Shown: positions 50,022 through 56,985 of the stretch, piece after piece | How positions within the stretch are numbered: the first letter of the stretch is position 1 | How the letters are laid out: every line of letters begins with the position of its first letter | Virus record (IMG/VR): IMGVR_UViG_3300042923_000281 | Span: 62,001 to 126,000 of that record | DNA from: a virus | Reading direction: 5' to 3' (one strand) | Length of the DNA: 64,000 bases | Made by a program: the position numbers and the translations under genes | Notes under the pieces: model-generated | Seen by the model: the letters and a program-made list of their open reading frames with translations, nothing else | Told to the model about the DNA's origin: nothing | Databases searched by the model: none

Positions 50022-50792
50022 TCAACGGCCGGTCAAGAAGTTCTTCGCTTGTTCCTGAGTAAGGTTCACCAAACCCTTACCGTGGAAACGGCTAGCCGAA
50101 GTACTGATCCCGGTGAACTCGTCCCCGCCCAAGTGCAGCACGGCAGAGACATTCGACTTGGTCACGTGAAGCACACCAGCAACGCCATCAACGGAGCATT
50201 TGTGGTAGCCACGTGCCAACTCGGTATTGCGGGTCTCGAAGTCAACCGAAGACAACTCGATGACGTCAGGACGACGCAATTTGGCCACGAACGAACTCCA
50301 GAAGACTGGAGATTGATCGGGTTGTACTGGGTTCAACACCGCCCGAGGACGGGAGATGCTGACCACCTTGTCACCATTTCTATCCTTGACTTGTTCAAGG
50401 ATAGCTTCCGAGCTGGAAGCCATCATTTCTTCGCCAAACTGACGGATGCTCGGAATGGTCCCAGGCGCCTGTTCAAAGTCAAGACTGACGTTGCTCGTAG
50501 CAGTGCTGGGCGAACGGTAGGTCATGAAGTCGAATGGGCCGTCAGTGTCCTTTTTATCAGCCATGTCGGCTCCTTCAGCTTTTTCAATGACGGTTTCGGT
50601 GATGGCCACTTCCACTTTCTGGGTAGTGGTTTGTTGTACCCGAGCACGCAGGATGGCTTTACGCTCTTCCATTTGCTCAGGGGTGAGTTTGTCATCGCCT
50701 TTACGAGCCTTGACAGTCTTCCAGCCGAGACCGCCAACGATAGCAGCAGCAACAGCACCCACACCAACGATTACGGCAACTTGCTTTTCCAT
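50022..50792 (-). CDS. Membrane-anchored protein of unknown function, 256 aa
   Basis: The N-terminus has MEKQVAV, then a Gly/Ala/Val membrane helix to residue 23, followed by basic residues and a soluble domain with TKSNVSAVLHLGG. It resembles the 324-881 protein in layout and in the last residues. ATG at 50792 follows AGGAG. Not a known enzyme. Confidence 0.68.
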   Translation of the reverse strand: MEKQVAVIVGVGAVAAAIVGGLGWKTVKARKGDDKLTPEQMEERKAILRARVQQTTTQKVEVAITETVIEKAEGADMADKKDTDGPFDFMTYRSPSTATSNVSLDFEQAPGTIPSIRQFGEEMMASSSEAILEQVKDRNGDKVVSISRPRAVLNPVQPDQSPVFWSSFVAKLRRPDVIELSSVDFETRNTELARGYHKCSVDGVAGVLHVTKSNVSAVLHLGGDEFTGISTSASRFHGKGLVNLTQEQAKNFLTGR

Positions 50793-50822
50793 GGTGAAAC
50801 TCCTTTCAGTTCCGAGGTAAGT

Positions 50823-51140
50823 TTATTGTACTTGACGCAGGCTAGTGGCTTCGATCATCTTGGCAGTCGCCTCGTCCATGATCTTCTCAATTGCCATGCG
50901 GTCTTTCATGCCAACGCTCTGAAGGATCAGATCGTCAGCTTCTTGCTCCAGCTCCAAGGCACGGGAGAGGTTGCTGGCACGCAGGGCAGCTTTCTCGATA
51001 CGCTTGGCGTTCTTCAAGGCTTCGTATTTACGCTTGCCTTGCCAGCTCCGATAGACTCGCTTGATGGCAGTCCAGATGGACACCTTCTCTTGAGTGGTCG
51101 AAACACGGGATTCTTCCAGTTGACGGATGAGTGCGAACAT
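50823..51140 (-). CDS. Coiled-coil protein, 105 aa
   Basis: The ATG at 51140 follows GGAGATCAAC. Charged helical composition (Arg, Lys, Glu, Ala) throughout suggests a coiled coil. It is the first gene after the promoter-like element at 51178. Function unknown. Confidence 0.62.
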   Translation of the reverse strand: MFALIRQLEESRVSTTQEKVSIWTAIKRVYRSWQGKRKYEALKNAKRIEKAALRASNLSRALELEQEADDLILQSVGMKDRMAIEKIMDEATAKMIEATSLRQVQ

Positions 51141-51177
51141 GTTGATCTCCATTGATCAGGGTTAGGGTTATGTCAGC

Positions 51178-51218
51178 GTAATCATGTATTGTTGAAAAGA
51201 ATTCGAATCGAATCGGTA
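51178..51218 (-). promoter_or_regulatory. Recurrent phage promoter-like element
   Basis: The minus strand reads CGATTCGAATTC, spacer, CAACAATACATGATTAC. It shares 36 consecutive identical bases with the element at 46715-46753, and a terminator follows it on the plus-strand side in both. Confidence 0.7.
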
Positions 51219-51221
51219 TAA

Positions 51222-51247
51222 GGAGCCAGGGCAATTGCCCTGGCTCC
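51222..51247 (-). terminator. Palindromic terminator
   Basis: GGAGCCAGGGCAATTGCCCTGGCTCC is a perfect palindrome written here by position: two 12-base arms with an AT centre. It closes the 51251-51553 gene. Confidence 0.8.
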
Positions 51248-51250
51248 ATG

Positions 51251-51553
51251 TCAGCATTTGGTGCAGGCCATCTTGTAGAATTCGTTGTTGATCTCGATGA
51301 GTTGATCAACCGATGTAGCGGTGTGCAATGCATCAATGAAACACCCTGCCGCCCCTTGGATGGTCTTCATCAGGTGCTTGGCTGCTTCGAACTCATCACC
51401 TGACAACTTGTCGAAGGAGGTCCGCTTGAGCAACTGCAACATGATGTTCATGTGACTGGCAGTAATGCGGGCAGCCATCCAGCGTTCAGGGATGTCTTTG
51501 TGACCCGGTGAAGTGCTATTGGCAAAGGAAGTAGAAACGTGGACGAGTGACAT
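51251..51553 (-). CDS. Small protein, 100 aa
   Basis: The ATG at 51553 follows GAGGTGTC. Helical, with a Cys-rich end (MACTKC) and a conserved-looking GAAGCFIDAL. No known family. The product may be a small early protein. Confidence 0.6.
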   Translation of the reverse strand: MSLVHVSTSFANSTSPGHKDIPERWMAARITASHMNIMLQLLKRTSFDKLSGDEFEAAKHLMKTIQGAAGCFIDALHTATSVDQLIEINNEFYKMACTKC

Positions 51554-51589
51554 GAGACACCTCAAATTCAAGACTATAGGATTGGTATC

Positions 51590-51690
51590 TCGGCAAAACA
51601 AAAAAAGAAAGAAGTCTTGGGACACTGTTCGTCATCATTCGCCTCAGGGAGATCAGCCCCTTACTACGTTTCCGAGTCGACAGTGTCCCG
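51590..51690 (-). ncRNA. Putative small structured RNA
   Basis: GGGACACTGT (51619-51628) and ACAGTGTCCC (51680-51689) form a 10-bp perfect stem around a 51-base loop. Minus-strand reading continues into a CTTTCTTTTTTTGTTTTGCCG stretch (51591-51614), a U-rich end like that at 39901. It may be a terminated small RNA, or only a terminator for the 51878 gene. Region 51554-51877 has no other coding frame worth noting; an 11-bp stem AATCAATAGTC/GACTATTGATT lies at 51836-51879. Confidence 0.45.
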
Positions 51691-51877
51691 TAACCTTGTG
51701 TAGCGCTTGTCTTCCTCATCCCCCGAGCCCTTTCACCAAGTGCGTCATCGCGTAGTGCGAGGCCTTGCGTTAATCAGTCGTAGGTTTGGATCGGACTGGA
51801 GGCCATTGCCATCCAATTCAACCGAACTCAATCGGAATCAATAGTCATCAAATGTGTTCACTGACACGGACTATTGA

Positions 51878-52189
51878 TTAGCTCTCGTGCACCTTAGGCA
51901 CGCGCTGGATAGTCCGCTCAGACACCGCCGTGCGATAGCCCTCTGCTGGTTTCACGACGCACACTTGCGAAGCTCGTGCCATGAAGAGTACACCTTCTAA
52001 GCGAGCCATTGCTGGCATCGCCCTTGGGAGAAGACCTTTCCCCAAGTCCTGATGGTGCATCTTATCCGACGACGCAATTGCGCTCTTCTCTTGCTTAGCG
52101 ACTGCACGATTGTGCTCTTCCGCTTGGGCAGACAAGGTGACAGCTAGGGCCAACGCCACGAGAGTGGAGAAGCCGCGGGTTCTGATCAG
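51878..52189 (-). CDS. Small secreted protein, about 93-103 aa
   Basis: The frame encodes a signal peptide (IRTRGFSTLVALALAVTL, then SAQA before the cut) followed by a basic periplasmic part. GTG at 52159 begins inside the hydrophobic core, so the true start is upstream. AAGGAG lies at 52193-52198, three bases before CTG at 52189 and six before ATC at 52186; no ATG is in frame. The product would be exported. No domain is recognised. Confidence 0.4.
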   Translation of the reverse strand: MIRTRGFSTLVALALAVTLSAQAEEHNRAVAKQEKSAIASSDKMHHQDLGKGLLPRAMPAMARLEGVLFMARASQVCVVKPAEGYRTAVSERTIQRVPKVHES

Positions 52190-52237
52190 TAGCTCCTTAG
52201 AGGCTTAATTGAACGCTCATGAGTTATCAATGGTCTC

Positions 52238-52301
52238 CAGTGCTACGGTGCACCTACCGTTCCACGCGCCTTATGCGTGAGGTAGGGCACCGAAGTCACT
52301 G
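52238..52301. other. Multi-stem hairpin overlapping a small frame
   Basis: Nested perfect pairs CAGTG/CACTG, GGTGC/GCACC, CCTACC/GGTAGG and CACGC/GCGTG form a long hairpin of about 64 bases. It overlaps the end of the 52243-52437 frame. It looks like an RNA control element or attenuator. Confidence 0.55.
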
Positions 52302-52437
52302 AAACGGATGTAACGGTCCCGGTAATGCGCGGCGGGTCATCGGTCTCATTCGGCGGCGTCACGAGTGACACGGCCTTTAGAAGACGTTGTACTGATGTCC
52401 AGATGCGGCGCACGGAACCAAAGAACGATCCGAACAA
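52243..52437 (-). CDS. Doubtful small protein, about 64 aa
   Basis: AAGGAT lies seven bases before TTG at 52437 and one base before GTG at 52443. The N-terminus is an amphipathic basic helix (FFGSVRRIWTSVQRLLKAV) and the rest is polar. It could be real and co-transcribed with the secreted protein gene, but the strong RNA hairpin inside its 3' end argues caution. Confidence 0.3.
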   Translation of the reverse strand: MFGSFFGSVRRIWTSVQRLLKAVSLVTPPNETDDPPRITGTVTSVSVTSVPYLTHKARGTVGAP

Positions 52438-52525
52438 TGGCACGATCCTTAATCGATGTCACAGTGCTACTACATACAACTCGACCGAAACGTATTTATT
52501 TACCTGTGACCCGTATGTCCTTGAT

Positions 52526-53119
52526 TTAACGGGGTAATCTTGGCCGTATGTTGTTACGACGACGGTGGCCAGAGGGCACGTTATCTTCCGCTGGTTGTTC
52601 TGGCTCTGGGTAGTCTTTATTGAGGCGCGCTACAATGTCCTCAACCGACATCCAGACGATGGGGTAATTGGCCCCAACTGCCATCCCGTTAGTATCCTGC
52701 TGGAATTTCTCTTCGTCCTTCCAAGCAGCCAGCGCACCCAACAACGAATCGCGTGTACTGATCTCAGAACACATGACGTAGGTCGATTGGCCCGATGGCA
52801 GACCGTGGAAGTCTAACGTCCAGCGCTTTTCATCAGGGCTGGTGTTGTTCTTGAAGATGTCAACCTGCGCGATAGCCCCTTGTTTGGAGATCATGTAAGC
52901 CGACATGTTCATCGAGACACGAGGGTGACTGGCCATCTTCAAGCGACCACTCACCACGTCAGCGATGTTCGGCCCAGTGCCGCTCAGTGGGTAGATGAAA
53001 CCTTCATTGCTGAAGTACGTGCCGATGTCGGCTTCTAGGGCTTTGAAGTGTACGCCTTCGTTGGCCTCATGGACCTCAGGGAACCCGACCATGCCACGGC
53101 GGTAGATTAGGAAGTTCAC
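52526..53119 (-). CDS. Unknown protein, 197 aa
   Basis: The start overlaps the stop of the HslV-like gene (ATGA), so the two are translationally coupled. It carries FKALEADIGTYFS near residue 26, shared in part with the 45153 gene product. The C-terminus is basic (GHRRRNNIRPRLPR). No known domain. Possible partner of the Ntn hydrolase. Confidence 0.65.
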   Translation of the reverse strand: MNFLIYRRGMVGFPEVHEANEGVHFKALEADIGTYFSNEGFIYPLSGTGPNIADVVSGRLKMASHPRVSMNMSAYMISKQGAIAQVDIFKNNTSPDEKRWTLDFHGLPSGQSTYVMCSEISTRDSLLGALAAWKDEEKFQQDTNGMAVGANYPIVWMSVEDIVARLNKDYPEPEQPAEDNVPSGHRRRNNIRPRLPR

Positions 53120-53637
53120 AGAGTAGTCCCCTTGATAACAAATGGCTTCAATCGGCTAGCGTAAATCACATCGACCTTCGAGCCGGTCAACAGATCCAAA
53201 CGCTCAACGACTGGCATCGCCGCTTTAATAGTCATGCCGCACTTCAACATAGCAGCGAGTAGGTTACCACCCGTCCCACAGCCGTGTGTATGGCCCGCTA
53301 AGCGACGAAAGCGAGAACCGTAGGACATGATACCGAATTGCTGGTCACGGGTCATGAGGGTGCCGTGAGTGAAGCAATCGATCTTGTCTTCCAAGATGTC
53401 TTCCAGAGGGACGACGTCTCGTTTGTCAATGACTAGGCGTTCAAGAACAACGCGGAGTTTGTGTTCCAGTTCATCACGAATGGATTCATCGATGGCGGAG
53501 CCAGTGGCACCGTAAGCAAATTGCTTATCGCGGCTGATGAAGACTTTGGGACCGTCTTCGAATGCTGTAGGGATTACCAAGGCCACCTGTTTACGGTCGC
53601 CGATCAGTTTCCCATCATGGTACACAATAGCAGTCAT
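53116..53637 (-). CDS. HslV/proteasome-like Ntn hydrolase, 173 aa
   Basis: T2, exposed after removal of Met1, would be the N-terminal nucleophile. In proteasome numbering D13 (GD) and K30 (DGPKVF) are spaced like the catalytic D17 and K33. GCGTGGNLLAAML fits the GSGG turn before the first core helix, and a final VDVIYASRL strand follows. Known HslV and proteasome subunits are self-compartmentalised peptidases. No ATPase partner is adjacent, but the AAA+ gene lies 400 bases away. Length matches HslV. The start at 53637 lacks a strong ribosome site. Confidence 0.6.
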   Translation of the reverse strand: MTAIVYHDGKLIGDRKQVALVIPTAFEDGPKVFISRDKQFAYGATGSAIDESIRDELEHKLRVVLERLVIDKRDVVPLEDILEDKIDCFTHGTLMTRDQQFGIMSYGSRFRRLAGHTHGCGTGGNLLAAMLKCGMTIKAAMPVVERLDLLTGSKVDVIYASRLKPFVIKGTTL

Positions 53638-53654
53638 ACGAACTCCAAAAATAA

Positions 53655-53678
53655 AGAGAGGACCCGAAGGTCCTCTCT
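53655..53678 (-). terminator. Rho-independent terminator
   Basis: The 10-bp stem AGAGAGGACC/GGTCCTCTCT with a CGAA loop is followed on the minus strand by TTTATTTTTGG. It lies between the 107-aa gene and the HslV-like gene. Confidence 0.8.
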
Positions 53679-53686
53679 ATGCTGGC

Positions 53687-54010
53687 TTAGTAGCCGCCGC
53701 GCGATTCACGCAGTTCAGACAGCGAACCGCAAGACTTGCGAGGGCTGGACTTTGGCAGTTCGCCCTGTGGGGCTACGCCGGTTTCGGAGACCAGGGTCAC
53801 GACGCCAGTTTCGACGTCGATGGCGATGGTGGAGCCTGCCTTGATGGTCTTGTCGTAGTCTTCGACTTCCACGGACATCTGGATAGTCTTGTCCACTTGG
53901 AACACCAGCTCTTTCTTGTCAGCCTTGGCTACGTAGGCTTCGAAGGGTTTCTTGTCCTTGGCCAGGAATGCCAGGATCGCTTGGTGCTTCTCGATTTCTT
54001 TGATTTTCAT
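53687..54010 (-). CDS. Small beta-rich protein, 107 aa
   Basis: Residues 1-22 form a helix; the rest alternates short strands (ELVFQVDKTIQMSVEV, GSTIAIDVETGVVTLV), a beta-barrel pattern. It lies 39 bases downstream of the AAA+ gene and may be its partner. Not a known family. Confidence 0.63.
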   Translation of the reverse strand: MKIKEIEKHQAILAFLAKDKKPFEAYVAKADKKELVFQVDKTIQMSVEVEDYDKTIKAGSTIAIDVETGVVTLVSETGVAPQGELPKSSPRKSCGSLSELRESRGGY

Positions 54011-54049
54011 GCAGACTCCTCAGTCTTGGGTTGGTGTAGCAGGGATGGA

Positions 54050-55315
54050 TTAGTTAGCCTGGCCAGCAGCCGGATGGTGCTTGCTGGACAGCATGGCTTC
54101 GCGGTTGGCGAATTCAGTGGCGTTTTCACCACCCGCAACGGGACCCTCGCTCAGGTAGCGACCGATCCCAGCAGACTTCTTTTCGCCGTAGGTCTCCGTC
54201 GGGGCGAGGTTGATGGTTGGGGTGTTGTACTCGAACCCGTAACTCAACGTGATGTTGAACTTGCGATGACCTTGGTAGCTTACGACACGAGTGCCTTCGG
54301 ATTCTTCCAGGGCTTCGATGTGCAACTGAGCTTCTTTCAACATCGGGTCCGGGTTGGAGTCGATTGACAGGAAGCTGGTGTTGCCAGACTTGCGGGTCTC
54401 GGTGATGCGGACGGTCAGGTCGCTGCGGCTGTGGCGGTGCGAGTAGACCTGATAGCCGAAGCCTTCAAACTCTTCAGGAGTGTCCACCACTTCCACACGA
54501 GAGACGAACCACTGCATGCGCGGGAAATCCGGTACGTTGAGGATCTCGCACATGTCGGCCACTTCGATGGCATCTTTGCAGCCCGCCGACTCACGGATAA
54601 CGCAGAGCAGGGAGTCGAAGTTCAGCTTGCCGCTTTCACGCTTCACGTACGCTTCGAACGCCTTGTGCAGATGTTCAGAGACCTGCATCTTGGCCATGAT
54701 GTCATGGAGGGTTTCCAGGTCAATCATGGTGCCGAAGCCGATGTTGTAACGGAAACGCTGAGGACGGTTGACCAGGTAGTCGGAGAACTCTTCCGCCTCG
54801 TTGCCAGTGATGACGAACATTACGCCCAGGAACGACGTGTCGCTGAACAGTGGCAGCAGACGCTCACGTTCGACCTTCTCGCTGTAGGTCTTACCGAACT
54901 CGTCGAAGTACACCATGCAAGGGCCGATGGCCTTGATGATGATGCTCAACTCTTCAGCACCCATGGCCTCAGTGACCATGATGACCGGCAGGTCTTGCGC
55001 GATCATCCAGTTACCCAGTTCTTCTGCCAGCAGGCTCTTACCCGAACCCTTCATGCCGTGCAGCAGGACGCCGTTGCTCTTACCGAAGCGGTCATAGCTG
55101 GCGGTGATCTGCTTAACGCGGGCATTGTGTTTACCAAAGCGCAGCTGAGGCAGTACGAAGGTCGGGCGGTCCTTGGTCATGATGATGCCGATACGACCGA
55201 TGGACGCCTTGTACACCATGGCCGGCACGTGGTCGATGAGGTTGGACTCATCGTTCATGCGAATGACCATGTGGTTGTCGAAGTTGTTGATGCTGATAGA
55301 AGCTTTGCGATCCAT
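54050..55315 (-). CDS. AAA+ ATPase, 421 aa
   Basis: Walker A GMKGSGKS lies at 87-94, Walker B MVYFDEF at 134-140, sensor 1 as FVITGNEAEE, and arginines at 184 and 187 follow in NRPQRFRY, fitting a finger position. The N-terminal 60 and C-terminal 180 residues are special to this protein. AAA+ proteins remodel or unfold partners. With an HslV-like gene and a 260-aa gene as neighbours it could be an unfoldase or a DNA-replication clamp-type ATPase; the sequence does not decide. Confidence 0.75.
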   Translation of the reverse strand: MDRKASISINNFDNHMVIRMNDESNLIDHVPAMVYKASIGRIGIIMTKDRPTFVLPQLRFGKHNARVKQITASYDRFGKSNGVLLHGMKGSGKSLLAEELGNWMIAQDLPVIMVTEAMGAEELSIIIKAIGPCMVYFDEFGKTYSEKVERERLLPLFSDTSFLGVMFVITGNEAEEFSDYLVNRPQRFRYNIGFGTMIDLETLHDIMAKMQVSEHLHKAFEAYVKRESGKLNFDSLLCVIRESAGCKDAIEVADMCEILNVPDFPRMQWFVSRVEVVDTPEEFEGFGYQVYSHRHSRSDLTVRITETRKSGNTSFLSIDSNPDPMLKEAQLHIEALEESEGTRVVSYQGHRKFNITLSYGFEYNTPTINLAPTETYGEKKSAGIGRYLSEGPVAGGENATEFANREAMLSSKHHPAAGQAN

Positions 55316-55367
55316 GAGGTAAATCCTTGGTGAATTTCGAAATGAATGTACGAAGGTAAAGCGCCGA

Positions 55368-56150
55368 TTACTCGGCGTTTACGCGGGCGGTCTCTGCGAT
55401 GGATTCGGCAATCAAGAACGCGAGGTACACGCCCTTGAGTTGCAGCCAGCCGTGGTAGACAGAACCGCCGTGTTCAGTGAAGCCTGCTGCGTCAACGATG
55501 TAACCGATGAACAGCATGGCATTGCCCAGCAGGCCATTGTCGTACGTGGTCGAGTCCAGGGCTGCTTTACGGGCCTCTTCAGTGACGATGATCGGGTGGT
55601 TGCGCTGAGTGTCGAGGAAACGACCCAGTGCCACAACAGCACCAGCGTTATCGCCACAACCACACGCACCACCACCGTCCTTCGGCATAACGAGGTTCAG
55701 GATCACGGAGTCAATGTCACCGTGCCAGCATTCGTCGTCCACTGGAGTCCAGTTCTTGCCATCGGCGTCATCCAGCGTTCCGCCATCAATGCCCACGGTC
55801 GACCAGTCCAACATCAGACCGCAGAAGTGCGCCACAGTCGGGTTGACGTAGAAGCGGTTGCACTTGTCGCGAGTGACGACTTCCAGTTCAGAGTCGATGT
55901 AGCCGAAGGCGTCTTGCGCTTTCTTGGTGTACAGGACTTCGAACTCGGTGAACGCTGCATCAGCCGCATCGAACTTCTCTTTGTTCAGGTACGCCAGCTT
56001 CCAGTCGCCGGGCATATCGAGGAACGTGAAGTTGTCAGTGAGCTGAGGGATGGTCTCGTCGGTCTTGTGCATCACGACGAACGCAGTCAACAGTTTGCCT
56101 GGAGTGGCAGTTACGTCAGAAGAAGCAGACATGATAGCTTTGTTATCCAT
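55368..56150 (-). CDS. Unknown protein, 260 aa
   Basis: A Gly/Cys-rich GGGACGCGDNAG segment (near residue 170) may bind a metal or form a turn. The rest is mixed with hydrophobic helices near the C-terminus. It lies directly upstream of the AAA+ gene. Start at 56150 follows AGGAACC. No family recognised. Confidence 0.65.
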   Translation of the reverse strand: MDNKAIMSASSDVTATPGKLLTAFVVMHKTDETIPQLTDNFTFLDMPGDWKLAYLNKEKFDAADAAFTEFEVLYTKKAQDAFGYIDSELEVVTRDKCNRFYVNPTVAHFCGLMLDWSTVGIDGGTLDDADGKNWTPVDDECWHGDIDSVILNLVMPKDGGGACGCGDNAGAVVALGRFLDTQRNHPIIVTEEARKAALDSTTYDNGLLGNAMLFIGYIVDAAGFTEHGGSVYHGWLQLKGVYLAFLIAESIAETARVNAE

Positions 56151-56177
56151 GGTGAGGTTCCTGGGTGTATGTGCGGG

Positions 56178-56603
56178 TTAAAGGGTAGAGTTGTGCAAGT
56201 CAACCAAGATGTCGGTCAACTTCTCGAACGCATCGGCCAGAATGCTCATCGGGACTTCGTCGTGTCCAAAGATGGTCAAGCTGCCCTTTTCAGGTTCGGC
56301 GTAGATTGGCACTACCAAGATGAACCGGTTAAGGCCATCCGGGCAAGCGTCGTAGTTCTGAATCACAGCCAGTACCACATGACCGAGTTTCACGTACATC
56401 GTGCCAGACGCGCCCATCATCTCCGTTTCGTAACGGATTACAGGCTTGTGTACCGAGATGTTCCATTGACGGAACAGCTCAATAAAAGAGTGGCTGGTCA
56501 GGACACTGTGGTCCGTTTCCTTGCCAGTGGTGATGGTGAGTTGACCACGGAGTTCGCGTTCAATCAACTGGGTGAATTGCTTTGCCAGCTTCTGGAGTTT
56601 CAT
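56178..56603 (-). CDS. Unknown protein, 141 aa
   Basis: The ATG at 56603 follows GGGGACACT. Alpha/beta composition. No known motif. It begins the unit downstream of the promoter-like variant at 56630. Confidence 0.63.
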   Translation of the reverse strand: MKLQKLAKQFTQLIERELRGQLTITTGKETDHSVLTSHSFIELFRQWNISVHKPVIRYETEMMGASGTMYVKLGHVVLAVIQNYDACPDGLNRFILVVPIYAEPEKGSLTIFGHDEVPMSILADAFEKLTDILVDLHNSTL

Positions 56604-56629
56604 AGTGTCCCCTATGTAGGTGTATACAC

Positions 56630-56664
56630 GTGAATGATGTAGGGTCACAAACTTTTTGAATCGG
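56630..56664 (-). promoter_or_regulatory. Variant promoter-like element
   Basis: The minus strand reads CCGATTCAAAAAGTT, then GACCCTACATCATTCAC. The CTACATnATnnAC core is a variant of the CAATACAT element, and a terminator adjoins it in the same way. Confidence 0.45.
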
Positions 56665-56703
56665 CATAAAGCGGTGAGGGGTTGGCCCCCTCACCACCTA
56701 TGT
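56665..56703 (-). terminator. Terminator with GCATA/TATG clamp
   Basis: GGTGAGGGG/CCCCTCACC stem, flanked by GCATAAA and CTATG. It closes the 83-aa gene. Confidence 0.75.
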
Positions 56704-56707
56704 TGCT

Positions 56708-56959
56708 TTACTCGGCCGCTGCTTCAGCAACCGGCTCGAACGACCAGCTTTCAGCCAATTGCTTGGCCAGATCGCGGGTCACGCTGTTCGGCGCACCGTC
56801 AACGGTTTCGATGGCAGTGTCGACGATGGTCAACGTGCCTTGGATCGCGAAGTTGATGGCTTCAGCCTTGTCTTCGATGGCAATCGCATCGCGGCGAATG
56901 TCGTTCAGGCAGGTCACAGCGTCTTTGCGAGCTTGTTCAGCAGATACAGTCGTGGACAT
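56708..56959 (-). CDS. Small helical protein, 83 aa
   Basis: The ATG at 56959 follows AGGAG. Almost entirely helical, acidic and with Ala-rich ends. Co-transcribed with the Nudix-like gene 26 bases upstream. Function unknown. Confidence 0.62.
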   Translation of the reverse strand: MSTTVSAEQARKDAVTCLNDIRRDAIAIEDKAEAINFAIQGTLTIVDTAIETVDGAPNSVTRDLAKQLAESWSFEPVAEAAAE

Positions 56960-56985
56960 CAGTGTTACTCCTAATGGTGCAGCGG

